In this document: positions 40,292-48,623 of the stretch, piece by piece | Position numbering within the stretch: position 1 is the stretch's first letter | How the letters are laid out: the number at the start of each line of letters is the position of its first letter | From: Mesorhizobium carmichaelinearum | GTDB taxonomy: Bacteria > Pseudomonadota > Alphaproteobacteria > Rhizobiales > Rhizobiaceae | DNA length: 64,000 nt | Assembly: GCF_900199455.1 (NCBI RefSeq) | Contig: NZ_FZQR01000003.1 | Coordinates: forward strand, 496,001-560,000 | Reading direction: 5' to 3' | Made by a program: the position numbers and the translations under genes | Notes under the pieces: model-generated | The model's input: only the letters and a program-made list of their open reading frames with translations | Told to the model about the DNA's origin: nothing | The model's database searches: none

Positions 40292-41482
40292 CTAGGCCAC
40301 CCCGCCCCTGTTCCACCCGCGCCCGCGATCACCGAACATCACATAGCCGGTCTCCGTCACCGCCAGCGTGTCCTCCAGCTTGATGAACCCACGCGTCGGG
40401 TGAAGCATCGTCGTCTCCACCGACAGCACCATGTTCTTCTCCAACGGCTTGGCCGCATAGGTGCCTTCATAGGTCACCGGATGGTTGGTCATCAGGAACG
40501 GCGCCTCATGCGTGATCAGGCCCATGCCGTGGGCGAAGAAGTCGGTATACGCGGCGACCTTCGAGGCCTTCAGCACGCCCTCGGCGTGCGAAATCATGTC
40601 GCCGCCGAGCGTGCCCGCCTTGACCTTCGAGAACGCCGCCTGCTGCACCGTCTCGACCTCGGCCAGCAGATCCTCCAGCTCGGCATCCGGTTCGCCCAGA
40701 ATGCCCATCCGGCAGAGGTCGCCGATATAGCCGTGGTAATTGCCGCCGGAATCGATCGACAGCACCTCGCCCTGCTTCCACGCCTGCGGCGAGGCGGCGC
40801 GGTTGTGGCTGGAGCCCAGCGTCAGCAGGCAATATTCGAAATGCGCGCCGCGATTGGTCTCCTCGCACCGCAGCTGCTCGATCATCTCGGCCTTGGTCGT
40901 GCCTTCGTGCGCCCAGGCAATGGTCGCCAGCATGGAATCGGTGATCAGCTCGGAGGCGGTGCGCAGCTTCTCCAGCTCAGCATCGCTCTTGATGGCGCGC
41001 ATGCTTTCCAGCATGGCGGTCGCATCGACCAGCTTCGCCTCCGGCAGCGCCTTGCGGATCAGCGTATAGGCATCCGACGGCAGGAAGCCGGGCTCGATGC
41101 CGAGGCGGGCACCCGCCTTGCCGATCTTTTGCAGATGTTCGACGGCGAGGTTGGCGGCATCGAGCGTGCCCCAGCAGGCGGCATGCAGCGTCGGCGTCCA
41201 GAACGGGTTGTTCTGGTGCTCGCCGCCTTCCATGCGGTTGCCGATATAGGCCGCGTGATCCGGCCCGCCTTTCTCATAGACGACGATCGGCAGGTAGCGG
41301 CTGTGGCCGATCGCATCCATGGCGGCGAAGAAGATGAATTTGTAGCCGCCCAGCAGATATTGCGTGTTGTGCTTGGAGGTTGCGAGCAGCACATCGATGC
41401 CGGCCTCCTCCATCAGCCGGTCGACCCTTGCCTGGTCGAACGGAATATTGCTGACGGCATTCTTGCCCGGGGCAATGTTCAT
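40292..41482 (-). CDS. M24 family metallopeptidase (Xaa-Pro aminopeptidase-like)
   Basis: A 396-residue pita-bread-fold protein with a creatinase-like N-terminal domain (to about 165) and a catalytic domain. Candidate metal ligands are visible in EVLSIDSGGNYHGYIGD, FAHGMGLITHEAP, VLSVETTM and IKLEDTLAVTETG. ATG 41482 has GGAGAGA upstream. It is divergent from a peptide-type ABC transporter, so the two may serve uptake and cleavage of one peptide or amide; that is inference. Confidence 0.9.
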   Translation of the reverse strand: MNIAPGKNAVSNIPFDQARVDRLMEEAGIDVLLATSKHNTQYLLGGYKFIFFAAMDAIGHSRYLPIVVYEKGGPDHAAYIGNRMEGGEHQNNPFWTPTLHAACWGTLDAANLAVEHLQKIGKAGARLGIEPGFLPSDAYTLIRKALPEAKLVDATAMLESMRAIKSDAELEKLRTASELITDSMLATIAWAHEGTTKAEMIEQLRCEETNRGAHFEYCLLTLGSSHNRAASPQAWKQGEVLSIDSGGNYHGYIGDLCRMGILGEPDAELEDLLAEVETVQQAAFSKVKAGTLGGDMISHAEGVLKASKVAAYTDFFAHGMGLITHEAPFLMTNHPVTYEGTYAAKPLEKNMVLSVETTMLHPTRGFIKLEDTLAVTETGYVMFGDRGRGWNRGGVA

Positions 41483-41570
41483 CTCTCTCTCCCTGAATTT
41501 GCCTGGGATCGACCTTGTTCCGCTCCCGATCCCTTGGCTGTGGATCAAATCTGCACCATTTTGCCCGCTC

Positions 41571-41581
41571 TGGTCTAGCCA
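41571..41581. promoter_or_regulatory. Imperfect GntR-type dyad
   Basis: TGGTCTAGCCA keeps the outer TGG/CCA arms of the TGGTNNNACCA class but has G in place of A in the right arm. It lies 89 bp upstream of the peptidase start. Confidence 0.35.
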
Positions 41582-41645
41582 GAAATACGCAAACAGCGCG
41601 GCTGAGCGGTCACCAAGTCGTCATCCGTCGTCCATCCGCCAAATC

Positions 41646-41656
41646 TGGTCCTACCA
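41646..41656. promoter_or_regulatory. FadR-type operator candidate, peptidase/peptide ABC locus
   Basis: TGGTCCTACCA extends to the dyad ATCTGGTCCTACCAGAT (41643-41659). The same 4-3-4 form occurs at 20243, 20423, 36675 and 36851. Confidence 0.55.
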
Positions 41657-41849
41657 GATAGATCGAATTGAACCCGTTCTCTTGAACTGGTCCAGCGGAC
41701 GAAAATTTCAAAGCCAAGCAAGGATGCGCCAATTCCGTCTCTGGCGAAACCCTCGGCAAGGCTCATAATCGCCACCGCAAGGATGCCGATGCCGGCATTC
41801 GAGGGGTGTTGTCGCGCCGATCGGGTCGCGGAGAGGACGGAGTTCGATC

Positions 41850-43460
41850 ATGTCAGGTTTCACGATTTCCAGACGCAAAATGCTTGCCGGCTCGGCGATG
41901 CTGCTGGCCTCCACCGCCATGCCGGCACTGGGTTGGGCGCAGACACCGAAGAAGGGCGGCCGGCTGGTGCTCGCCGCCGATTCCGAGCCACGCAACCTCA
42001 ACCCGGCGATCGTCGCCTCCAACGGCGTCTTCTTCATCTCCAGCAAGATCGTCGAGACGCTGGCCGAAGCCTCCTTCGACGGCAAGGACGGGCTCGCGCC
42101 ACGGCTGGCTTTGAGCTGGGAAGGGGTCGACGATGGGCTCTCCGTGACGTTCAAACTGCGCGACGGCGTGAAATGGCATGACGGTAAGCCGTTCACCTCG
42201 GCCGACGTCGCCTTCTCGGCGCTGCAGATTTGGAAGCCGCTGCAGAATCTCGGCCGTACCTTGTTCAAGGATCTGGCCAGCGTCGAGACGCCTGACGATC
42301 TCACCGCCGTGTTCAAATTCGCCAAGCCGACGCCGTTCCAGCTGATCCGCAACGCGCTGCCGGCGCTGAGCAGCGTCGTGCCGAAACACATCTACGAGGT
42401 CGGTAAGATCGAGGACAATCCCGCCAACAACGTCCCCATCGGCACCGGTCCGTTCAAATTCGGCGAGTACAAGGCCGGCCAGTATTACAAGCTGACCAAG
42501 AACACCGACTATTGGGGTAAGGACGAGCCCTATCTCGACGAAATCATCTATCAGGTGCTGCCCGACCGCACGTCGGCCGCGAGCGCGCTAGAGGCCGAAG
42601 AGATCCAGCTCGCCGCCTTTTCGGCCGTGCCGCTGGCCGACCTCGACCGCATCTCCAAGGTGCCGGGCCTGAAGGTGATCACCAAGGGCTATGAGGGGCT
42701 GACCTACCAGCTCGTCGTCGAGATCAACCATCGCCGCAAGGAACTGGCCGATGTGAAAGTGCGCCAGGCGATCGCGCACGCCATCGACAAGGATTTCGTC
42801 GTCAAGACGGTGTTCCTCGGCTATGCCGCGACCGCCACCGGCCCGGTGCCGAAGAACGATCCGCAATTCTACACCGCCGATGTCCCGACCTATGCCTTCG
42901 ATGTCGCCAAGGCCAACGCGCTGCTCGACGAGGCCGGCTACAAGAAAGGCCCGGACGGCAAGCGCTTCACGCTGAAACTTTTGCCGGCGCCCTATTTCAA
43001 CGAGACCAAGCAGTTCGGCGACTATCTGCGCCAGGCGCTCGCGGCCATCGGCATCGATGCCGAGCTGGTCAACAACGACTCCGCCGCGCACATCAAGGCC
43101 GTCTACACCGACCACGCCTTCGATCTCGCCGTCGGCCCGCCGGTGTTCCGCGGCGACCCGGCGATCTCCACCACCATCCTGGTGCAGAGCGGCATCCCCG
43201 ACGGCGTGCCGTTCTCCAACCAGGGCGGTTACAAGAACGACGCGCTCGACGCACTCATCGCCAAGGCCTCGGAAACGCTCGATACATCGACCCGTACCGA
43301 CCTCTACAAGGAGTTCCAGAAAGAGGTGGCCGCCGACCTGCCGCTGATCAATGTCGCCGAGTGGAGCTTCATCAGCGTCGCGCGTGATACGGTAGGCAAT
43401 ATCGCCAACAATCCGCGCTGGGCGGTATCGAACTGGGCGGACACGTATCTGGCTGGCTAA
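41850..43460 (+). CDS. Peptide-type ABC transporter substrate-binding protein (family 5)
   Basis: A 536-residue DppA/OppA-type binding protein. The N-terminus has a twin-arginine-like signal (ISRRKMLAGSAMLLAST, cleavage near GWAQ), so Tat export is possible. Family segments include SWEGVDDGLSVTFKLRDGVKWHDGKPF and IGTGPFKFGEY. GGAG lies 8 nt upstream of ATG 41850. It leads an operon of two permeases, two ATPases and an ATC-hydrolase-like gene. The ligand may be a peptide, opine or amino-acid derivative. Confidence 0.93.
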   Translation: MSGFTISRRKMLAGSAMLLASTAMPALGWAQTPKKGGRLVLAADSEPRNLNPAIVASNGVFFISSKIVETLAEASFDGKDGLAPRLALSWEGVDDGLSVTFKLRDGVKWHDGKPFTSADVAFSALQIWKPLQNLGRTLFKDLASVETPDDLTAVFKFAKPTPFQLIRNALPALSSVVPKHIYEVGKIEDNPANNVPIGTGPFKFGEYKAGQYYKLTKNTDYWGKDEPYLDEIIYQVLPDRTSAASALEAEEIQLAAFSAVPLADLDRISKVPGLKVITKGYEGLTYQLVVEINHRRKELADVKVRQAIAHAIDKDFVVKTVFLGYAATATGPVPKNDPQFYTADVPTYAFDVAKANALLDEAGYKKGPDGKRFTLKLLPAPYFNETKQFGDYLRQALAAIGIDAELVNNDSAAHIKAVYTDHAFDLAVGPPVFRGDPAISTTILVQSGIPDGVPFSNQGGYKNDALDALIAKASETLDTSTRTDLYKEFQKEVAADLPLINVAEWSFISVARDTVGNIANNPRWAVSNWADTYLAG

Positions 43461-43523
43461 GCGTTCTCTGCAGGCTTGCGCATCGCAAATCCGGGTGCTC
43501 AGGTTCGAGAATGAGAGTTCCTT

Positions 43524-43554
43524 CGCGCCCCCCTCTGTCCTGCCGGACATCTCC
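43524..43554 (+). repeat. Partial type 1 repeat arm
   Basis: This segment matches one arm of the elements at 16629-16788 and 45761-45920 (CGCCCCCCTCTGTCCTGCCGG core), then breaks off into a type 2 element. It looks like a truncated copy. Confidence 0.7.
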
Positions 43555-43560
43555 GCAGGG

Positions 43561-43698
43561 TTCACCCTCCCCCTTGTGGGGAGGGTCGACGAAGGGGTGC
43601 CGCGAAGCGGCAACCGTTCGGCGGGGTGGGGGTACTGGCGCAAAGCCCCCCACCCCGCTCCGCTTCGCGGATCGACCCTCCCCACAAGGAGGAGGGTA
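43561..43698. repeat. Inverted-repeat element (type 2) before the permease gene
   Basis: ACCCTCCCCCTTGTGGGGAGGG (43563-43584) and TCGACCCTCCCCACAAGGAGGAGGG (about 43673-43697) are inverted arms around GGGGTG/CACCCC and GCCGCGAAGCGGC segments. Its right end supplies the AAGGAGGAGGG ahead of the permease start at 43707. Confidence 0.72.
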
Positions 43699-43706
43699 AG
43701 AAGACC

Positions 43707-44693
43707 ATGACCCGCGCCCTCATCCTTCTCCGCCGTCGCCTCGTCGGCAGCATCTTCGTGCTTTTGATCGTTGTCGTCGGCACGTTCCTGCTGCTCGAAG
43801 CCGCCCCCGGCGATGCCGTCGATGCCTATATCGTCTCGACCGGCGGCGATGCCGGCATGATCGAATTGCTGCGTCATCGCTGGGGCCTCGACCAATCGGA
43901 ACTGACGCGGCTCGCCAACTATCTCTGGGCGCTGCTGCATCTCGATCTCGGCCAGTCGGTGACCTTCTCCAGGCCGACCCGCGACGTCATCCTTGAGCGC
44001 CTGCCCAACACGCTGCTGCTGATGGTCAGCGCCACCGCGCTGTCCTTCGGGCTGGGTTCCGCCCTCGGCATCTATGCCGGCGCCAGGCCCGGCAGTTTCC
44101 GCGATCGCTTCCTGTCGATCGGCTCGCTGGCGCTTTATGCCGTGCCGGGTTTCTGGCTCGGCCTGATGCTGATCATCGTCTTCGCCGTCGACCTGCGCTG
44201 GCTGCCGATCGGCGGTATCGAGACGCTCGCTTCGGACAAGACCGGCCTCGACCGCGCCGCCGACATCGCCATCCATCTCATCCTGCCGGTGGCCGCACTC
44301 GGCTTCATCTACCTCGCGCTCTACCTGCGCATGATGCGCGCCGGCATGGCCGAGGTCTGGCGCCAGGATTTTGTCCTGGCCGCCCGCGCCAGGGGGCTGT
44401 CGCGCCGCCGTATCGTGCTCGCCCACGTCGCCCGCAACGCGCTCTTGCCGCTGGTCACCATGCTCGGCCTGCAATCGGCGCAGATGCTAGGCGGCAGTGT
44501 CGTCATCGAGAGCGTCTTCTCCGTGCCCGGCCTCGGCCGGCTGGCGCAGGAAGCGGTGGCTTCGCGCGACACGCCATTGCTGCTCGGCATCATCCTCACC
44601 AGCGCCGTGCTGGTCGTCGTCATCAACCTGCTCGTCGACATCGCCTATGCCTTTCTCGATCCGCGCGTCGGCGCCGGCGAGGCCGGCGCATGA
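43707..44693 (+). CDS. Peptide-type ABC transporter permease (DppB-like)
   Basis: A 328-residue permease with six membrane segments. The first helix begins at about residue 12 (VGSIFVLLIVVVGTFLLLEA), followed by the family segment LLRHRWGLDQ and the EAA-like loop RARGLSRRRIVLAHVARNALLPL. The Shine-Dalgarno lies at the end of a repeat element, so the start ATG 43707 is near the repeat boundary. It overlaps the next permease by 4 bp. Confidence 0.92.
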   Translation: MTRALILLRRRLVGSIFVLLIVVVGTFLLLEAAPGDAVDAYIVSTGGDAGMIELLRHRWGLDQSELTRLANYLWALLHLDLGQSVTFSRPTRDVILERLPNTLLLMVSATALSFGLGSALGIYAGARPGSFRDRFLSIGSLALYAVPGFWLGLMLIIVFAVDLRWLPIGGIETLASDKTGLDRAADIAIHLILPVAALGFIYLALYLRMMRAGMAEVWRQDFVLAARARGLSRRRIVLAHVARNALLPLVTMLGLQSAQMLGGSVVIESVFSVPGLGRLAQEAVASRDTPLLLGIILTSAVLVVVINLLVDIAYAFLDPRVGAGEAGA

Positions 44694-45520
44694 GCCCGCT
44701 CCGCCGCTTCCTGCGCACGCCCGAGGCTATAGCCGGCGCCATCCTTCTGGGCGCACTGGTTGCGATGGCGCTCATCGCGCCGCTGCTGTTTCCAGGCGAC
44801 CCGCAAGCCATCGCCGGCCCGGCGCTGCTGCCGCCCTTCCAGGACTGGTCACTGCCGCTCGGCACCGATCGGCTCGGCCGCGACGTGCTGGCCGAACTTT
44901 TTCACGGCGCCCGCACTTCGATCGCTGTCGGCCTTGCGGCTGCCGTGGCGGCACTAGCCATCGGCTCAGTGGTCGGCACGCTTGCCGGCTTTGCCGGCGG
45001 CCTCGTCGACGAGGTGCTGATGCGCATCACCGACGCCTTCCAGACCGTGCCGAGCTTCCTGCTGGCGCTGGCCTTCGTCAGCGTCGTCGGCCCATCGCTC
45101 GGCATCGTCGTGATTGCCATCGCGCTCGGCACCTGGACCGGCCCTGCCCGTATCGCCCGCGCCGAAGTCCTCTCCATCCGCGAACGCGACTATGTCGCCA
45201 GCGCGCGTGCCATCGGCATGCATCCGCTCGAAATCGCTTTTCGCGAGGTGCTGCCCAATGCCTTGCCGCCGGTGCTGGCTATGTCGTCGGTGATCGTCGC
45301 CGCCGCGATCCTCACGGAGGCGGCGCTGTCCTTCCTCGGCCTCGGCGACCCCAACCGCGTCACCTGGGGCGGCATGATCGCCGAAGGCCGCGCGGTATTG
45401 CGCACCGCGCCCTTCCTGTCGATCGTCCCGGGCATCGCGCTGGTGCTGACCGTGCTCGGCGTCTATCTCGCTGGCGAAGGCATCGTCGAGACGACAGCGG
45501 TCAAGAGAGGTCTGTCGTGA
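44690..45520 (+). CDS. Peptide-type ABC transporter permease (DppC-like)
   Basis: A 276-residue permease with the N-terminal LRTPEAIAGAILLGALVAMAL helix, PLGTDRLGRDVLAELFHGARTS and the EAA-like loop SARAIGMHPLEIAFREVLPNALPP, all typical of DppC. It pairs with the upstream permease. It starts in an ATGA overlap and ends in a GTGA overlap with the first ATPase gene. Confidence 0.93.
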   Translation: MSPLRRFLRTPEAIAGAILLGALVAMALIAPLLFPGDPQAIAGPALLPPFQDWSLPLGTDRLGRDVLAELFHGARTSIAVGLAAAVAALAIGSVVGTLAGFAGGLVDEVLMRITDAFQTVPSFLLALAFVSVVGPSLGIVVIAIALGTWTGPARIARAEVLSIRERDYVASARAIGMHPLEIAFREVLPNALPPVLAMSSVIVAAAILTEAALSFLGLGDPNRVTWGGMIAEGRAVLRTAPFLSIVPGIALVLTVLGVYLAGEGIVETTAVKRGLS

Positions 45521-46527
45521 CCGCACTCGCTGCCATCCGCGACCTGACAGTGACATACCGCCGCGACGGTCGCGCGGTGGCGGCGCTGAAGGACGTCAGC
45601 GTCGATATTGTGGCTGGCGAGCGTCTGGCCATCATCGGCGAAAGCGGCTCCGGCAAGAGCACGCTGGCGCTGGCGATTGCCGGATTGCTGCCGACGACCG
45701 CCAGGATCGAGGGGCATATCGATTGGTTCATACGCCCATCGTCAATCTTGGGTGCCCAGGCGCCCCCCTCTGTCCTGCCGGACATCTCCCCCACAAGGGG
45801 GGAGATCGGCAGCTCCGTCGCCGGCACTCCCCCTGCAGCGTTGGAGATTGGCGAAAGCGGTGGCGACAGCGCAATCTCCCCCCAAGTGGGGGAGATGTCC
45901 GGCAGGACAGAGGGGAGCGCCGTAGAGCGCCAACTTCGTCATCTTCGCGGTGGAGTGCCCCTCCTCGGCCGCGACATCGGCTTCGTCTTCCAGGATCCTT
46001 CAGCCAGCCTCGATCCCGTCATGAAAATCGGCAAACAAATCGCCGAAGTCGCGCACACGCATCTCGGCCTCGGCTGGCCGCAGGCCTACGCAAAAGCCAA
46101 AACCCTCCTCGAACGCGTCCGCCTGCCTGATCCAGACTCCGCCCTGCATGCGTTCCCGCATCAGCTCTCCGGCGGCCAGAAGCAGCGCGTGGCAATCGCC
46201 GCCGCCATCGCGGCCGGGCCGAAACTGCTGATCGCCGACGAGGCGACCAGCGCGCTCGACACCATCGTGCAGGCCGAAATCGTCGGCTTGATCCGACAAC
46301 TGGTGGCCGAGGATGGCATGACGCTGCTGTTCGTCAGCCACGACATCGCGCTCGCGGCCGAACTCGCCGAGCGCATCGCCGTGTTCCGCCATGGTCAATT
46401 GGTCGAACTTGGCACGACGGCGCAAATTGTCGGTGCCCCGGCCCAGCCCTACACACGCGCCCTGCTCGACGCCCATATCGGCCTCGACGCCGAACCATTG
46501 CTAAACCGTGCCGGGCTCACCTTATGA
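45517..46527 (+). CDS. Peptide-type ABC ATPase (DppD-like) interrupted in frame by a genomic repeat
   Basis: A 336-residue ABC ATPase starting at GTG 45517. Walker A GESGSGKST is at about residues 43-51, the Q-loop FVFQDPSASLDP at about 157-168, the signature LSGGQKQR at about 218-225, and Walker B KLLIADEATSALD. Between Walker A and the Q-loop lies an unusual stretch of about 75 residues, rich in Pro/Gly/Ser (APPSVLPDISPTRGEIGS; AISPQVGEMSGRTEGSA), which is the translation of a type 1 repeat element. The family normally has some 20-25 residues there. Catalytic motifs and the frame are intact, so it may still work. It is followed by the second ATPase with a 4-bp overlap. Confidence 0.88.
   Translation: MTALAAIRDLTVTYRRDGRAVAALKDVSVDIVAGERLAIIGESGSGKSTLALAIAGLLPTTARIEGHIDWFIRPSSILGAQAPPSVLPDISPTRGEIGSSVAGTPPAALEIGESGGDSAISPQVGEMSGRTEGSAVERQLRHLRGGVPLLGRDIGFVFQDPSASLDPVMKIGKQIAEVAHTHLGLGWPQAYAKAKTLLERVRLPDPDSALHAFPHQLSGGQKQRVAIAAAIAAGPKLLIADEATSALDTIVQAEIVGLIRQLVAEDGMTLLFVSHDIALAAELAERIAVFRHGQLVELGTTAQIVGAPAQPYTRALLDAHIGLDAEPLLNRAGLTL
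45761..45920. repeat. Type 1 inverted-repeat element inside a coding sequence
   Basis: Arms 45761-45810 and 45871-45920 are near-perfect reverse complements and match those of 16629-16788. The spacer also matches, in the opposite orientation (GCGTTGGAGATTGGCGAAAG). It encodes residues about 82-135 of the ATPase without a stop. Confidence 0.88.
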
Positions 46528-47309
46528 GCCTGCTCACAGTGTCCAACCTCAGCAAACGCTACCGTCGCGGCGGTAACACCGTCATCGCCGTCGACGATAT
46601 CTCTTTTCACATCGAGCCCGGCGAAACACTGGCATTGGCCGGCCCCTCTGGCAGCGGCAAGTCGACGATCGCGCGGCTGGTGCTGCGCCTGATTGAGCCG
46701 GACGCTGGCGGCATCGAATTCGAGGGCGATGATTTCCTGACCTTGCACGGTGCTGCGCTCAGAGCGCGCCGCGCGCGCCTGCAAATGGTGTTCCAGGACC
46801 CGCTTGCTGCCTTCAATCCGCGCGCCACGGTGGCGCGTGTACTCGACGATCCCTTGCGCATCCATGGCATCGCCTCCCGCGCCGAGCGCCCGCGCCGCAT
46901 CGCCGCCTTGCTCGAGCGTGTCGGGCTGGCGGCCGATCTTGCGCCCCGCGCCATCCACGAAATCTCCGGCGGCCAGCGGCAGCGCGTCGCCATCGCCCGC
47001 GCCATTGCCACGAAACCGTCGCTGATCGTGCTTGACGAAGCGGTCTCGGCACTCGACGTCTCGGTGCGCGGCCAGATCCTCGACCTTTTGCTCGACCTGC
47101 AAAGGCAGGAACGGATCGCCTATCTCTTCATTTCACATGATCTCGGCGTCGTGCGCGCCCTTGCCCATCGCGTCATCCTTCTCGATGCCGGACGGATCGC
47201 CGAGAGCGGCGACGCCCGCGCCGTCATCGACGCGCCGCAATCGGCCATCGGCAAGGCACTGGTGGCATCAGCGCCAAAGCTCAAAAGAACCACGCAGGAC
47301 GCATCATGA
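46524..47309 (+). CDS. Peptide-type ABC ATPase (DppF-like)
   Basis: A 261-residue ABC ATPase with Walker A GPSGSGKST, Q-loop MVFQDPLAAFNP, signature ISGGQRQR and Walker B LIVLDEAVSALD, ending without the long oligopeptide C-terminal domain. It forms the ATPase pair with the gene at 45517. Overlaps of 4 bp on both sides show translational coupling. Confidence 0.92.
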   Translation: MSLLTVSNLSKRYRRGGNTVIAVDDISFHIEPGETLALAGPSGSGKSTIARLVLRLIEPDAGGIEFEGDDFLTLHGAALRARRARLQMVFQDPLAAFNPRATVARVLDDPLRIHGIASRAERPRRIAALLERVGLAADLAPRAIHEISGGQRQRVAIARAIATKPSLIVLDEAVSALDVSVRGQILDLLLDLQRQERIAYLFISHDLGVVRALAHRVILLDAGRIAESGDARAVIDAPQSAIGKALVASAPKLKRTTQDAS

Positions 47310-47812
47310 CCGACCCTGAAGTCAGAGCCGAGAAACTGGCGCGTGAACTCGATTCCGCCTTCCGCAACCGCGCCGATCTCTACCGCCTGTTCCTCGAAGA
47401 ACTGACCGGAGAGCTGGGTTCTGACAAGGCGGAGGCGATCATGATCCGCGCCATCGAGCAGCGCGGCAAGGAAGTGGCCGCGGCCGCCTTCGCCAGCTTC
47501 GGCGCCAACGACGCACGCGCGATCGGCGAAGCCTTCCTGTCGGTCAGCCCGGATGGCGGCCTGATGTATCCGACCGATGTCGAACGCGGCAACGACCGCA
47601 TCGCCTTCAAGGTCAAGCGATGCCCATTGAAGGATGCCTGGGTCGAGGCAGGCGTTGGCGACGAAAAGCTCGCCACGCTCTGCCGCATCGCCGGCGCCTT
47701 CGACCGCGGCCTGTTCGAAGCGACCGGCGTACGGTTCGACAACGTCACCTGGACACCAGGCCACGGCTCCGGATGCTGCCACATCGCGCTGACGAACCGG
47801 GACGCCGGCTAA
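47306..47812 (+). CDS. L-2-amino-thiazoline-4-carboxylate hydrolase-like protein
   Basis: A 168-residue protein resembling the ATC_hydrolase family. The helical N-terminal half is followed by VKRCPLKDAWVEAGV and a C-terminal glycine- and cysteine-rich end (HGSGCCHIAL). The type enzyme opens 2-amino-thiazoline-4-carboxylate to S-carbamoyl-cysteine. It is the last gene of the ABC operon (ATGA overlap), so the transported compound may be its substrate, which would argue against a simple peptide transporter. The family call rests on pattern only. Confidence 0.6.
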   Translation: MTDPEVRAEKLARELDSAFRNRADLYRLFLEELTGELGSDKAEAIMIRAIEQRGKEVAAAAFASFGANDARAIGEAFLSVSPDGGLMYPTDVERGNDRIAFKVKRCPLKDAWVEAGVGDEKLATLCRIAGAFDRGLFEATGVRFDNVTWTPGHGSGCCHIALTNRDAG

Positions 47813-47867
47813 GGAAGCGCAGGCAGCCGTCGTTTGCAGGCCGGCATCACCTGAAGGTCAATACACC

Positions 47868-48623
47868 TTAGCCGCCGACCATCAGCTTGACGACTTCGTC
47901 ATGGTTGGTTTCGGAAATCTTGCGCTCGCCGGCCTGGACGCCGCGCCGCAGCACGACGATGCGGTCCGACACGGCGAAGATGTCCTGCAGATTGTGCGAG
48001 ATGAAGATCACGCCGCGCCCCTGTGCCTTGAGCTGGTGGATCAGCGAGATCACCTTGCGCTGCTCGGGCACGCCAAGGGCAGCGGTCGGCTCGTCCATGA
48101 TCAGGATCTGCGCATCCCAGTAGACGGCGCGGCCGATGGCGACGGCCTGGCGCTGGCCGCCGGAGAAATTGCTGACCGGGGCCTCGAGCCGGCTGACATG
48201 GAAGTCCAGCCGGCCCATCGTCGCCTTGGCCGCCTCGGCCATGGCCCTGCGGTCAAGCACCGGCAGGAAGCCGAACGCCTTGCGCATCGGCTCGCGGCCG
48301 AGGAAGATGTTGGCGCCGATCGACAGATTGTCTGCGAGCGCGAGGTCCTGGTAGATCGTCTCGATGCCCTTCTCGCGCGCCTCCTGCGGCGTGGCGAACG
48401 TCACCGGCTGCCCCCGGAGCAGGATCTCGCCACCCGTGGGCTGGAACACGCCCGATATCGCCTTGATCAGCGTCGTCTTGCCGGCACCGTTGTCACCGGC
48501 CAGCGCCACCACTTCGCCCGGCCGCACGGCCATGGAGAAGTCGTTGAGCGCACGCACCGCGCCGAAGTGCTTCGACAGATTCCGGACTTCCAGCAAGGGG
48601 CCGTTCTGGTTGGTGCTATTCAT
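47868..48623 (-). CDS. CUT2 sugar ABC transporter ATPase, single-domain (FrcA-like)
   Basis: A 251-residue ATPase with one ABC domain: Walker A GDNGAGKTT, signature FSGGQRQA, Walker B ILIMDEPTAALG and His-loop FISHNL. Most CUT2 ATPases have two domains of about 500 residues, whereas FrcA-type members have one. ATG 48623 lies in the end of the permease gene (8-bp overlap); the frame to 48722 lies inside that gene. It is the third gene after the binding protein and permease. Confidence 0.92.
   Translation of the reverse strand: MNSTNQNGPLLEVRNLSKHFGAVRALNDFSMAVRPGEVVALAGDNGAGKTTLIKAISGVFQPTGGEILLRGQPVTFATPQEAREKGIETIYQDLALADNLSIGANIFLGREPMRKAFGFLPVLDRRAMAEAAKATMGRLDFHVSRLEAPVSNFSGGQRQAVAIGRAVYWDAQILIMDEPTAALGVPEQRKVISLIHQLKAQGRGVIFISHNLQDIFAVSDRIVVLRRGVQAGERKISETNHDEVVKLMVGG

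Larger units (their letters stand above)
41483..41849. other. Divergent regulatory region, M24 peptidase / peptide ABC operon
   Basis: The 367-bp gap holds CTGGTCTAGCCAG (41570-41582) and TGGTCCTACCA (41646-41656, flanked by ATC/GAT). I see no gene in it. Confidence 0.5.

Noticed and set aside
42588..44474. 628-codon open frame on the minus strand opposite the peptide ABC genes
   Set aside because: Low-complexity Asp/Glu/Gln/Arg translation typical of the reverse of high-GC membrane genes, overlapping well-supported genes on the plus strand.
44497..45516. Upstream in-frame extension of the DppD-like ATPase
   Set aside because: It runs through the DppC-like permease gene out of frame and is Arg/His/Pro-rich; GTG 45517 in a GTGA overlap is the natural start.
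45517..46527. ATPase gene considered as a pseudogene because of the repeat insertion
   Set aside because: The frame stays open and Walker A, Q-loop, signature and Walker B are all intact, so I keep it as a coding gene with an insertion.
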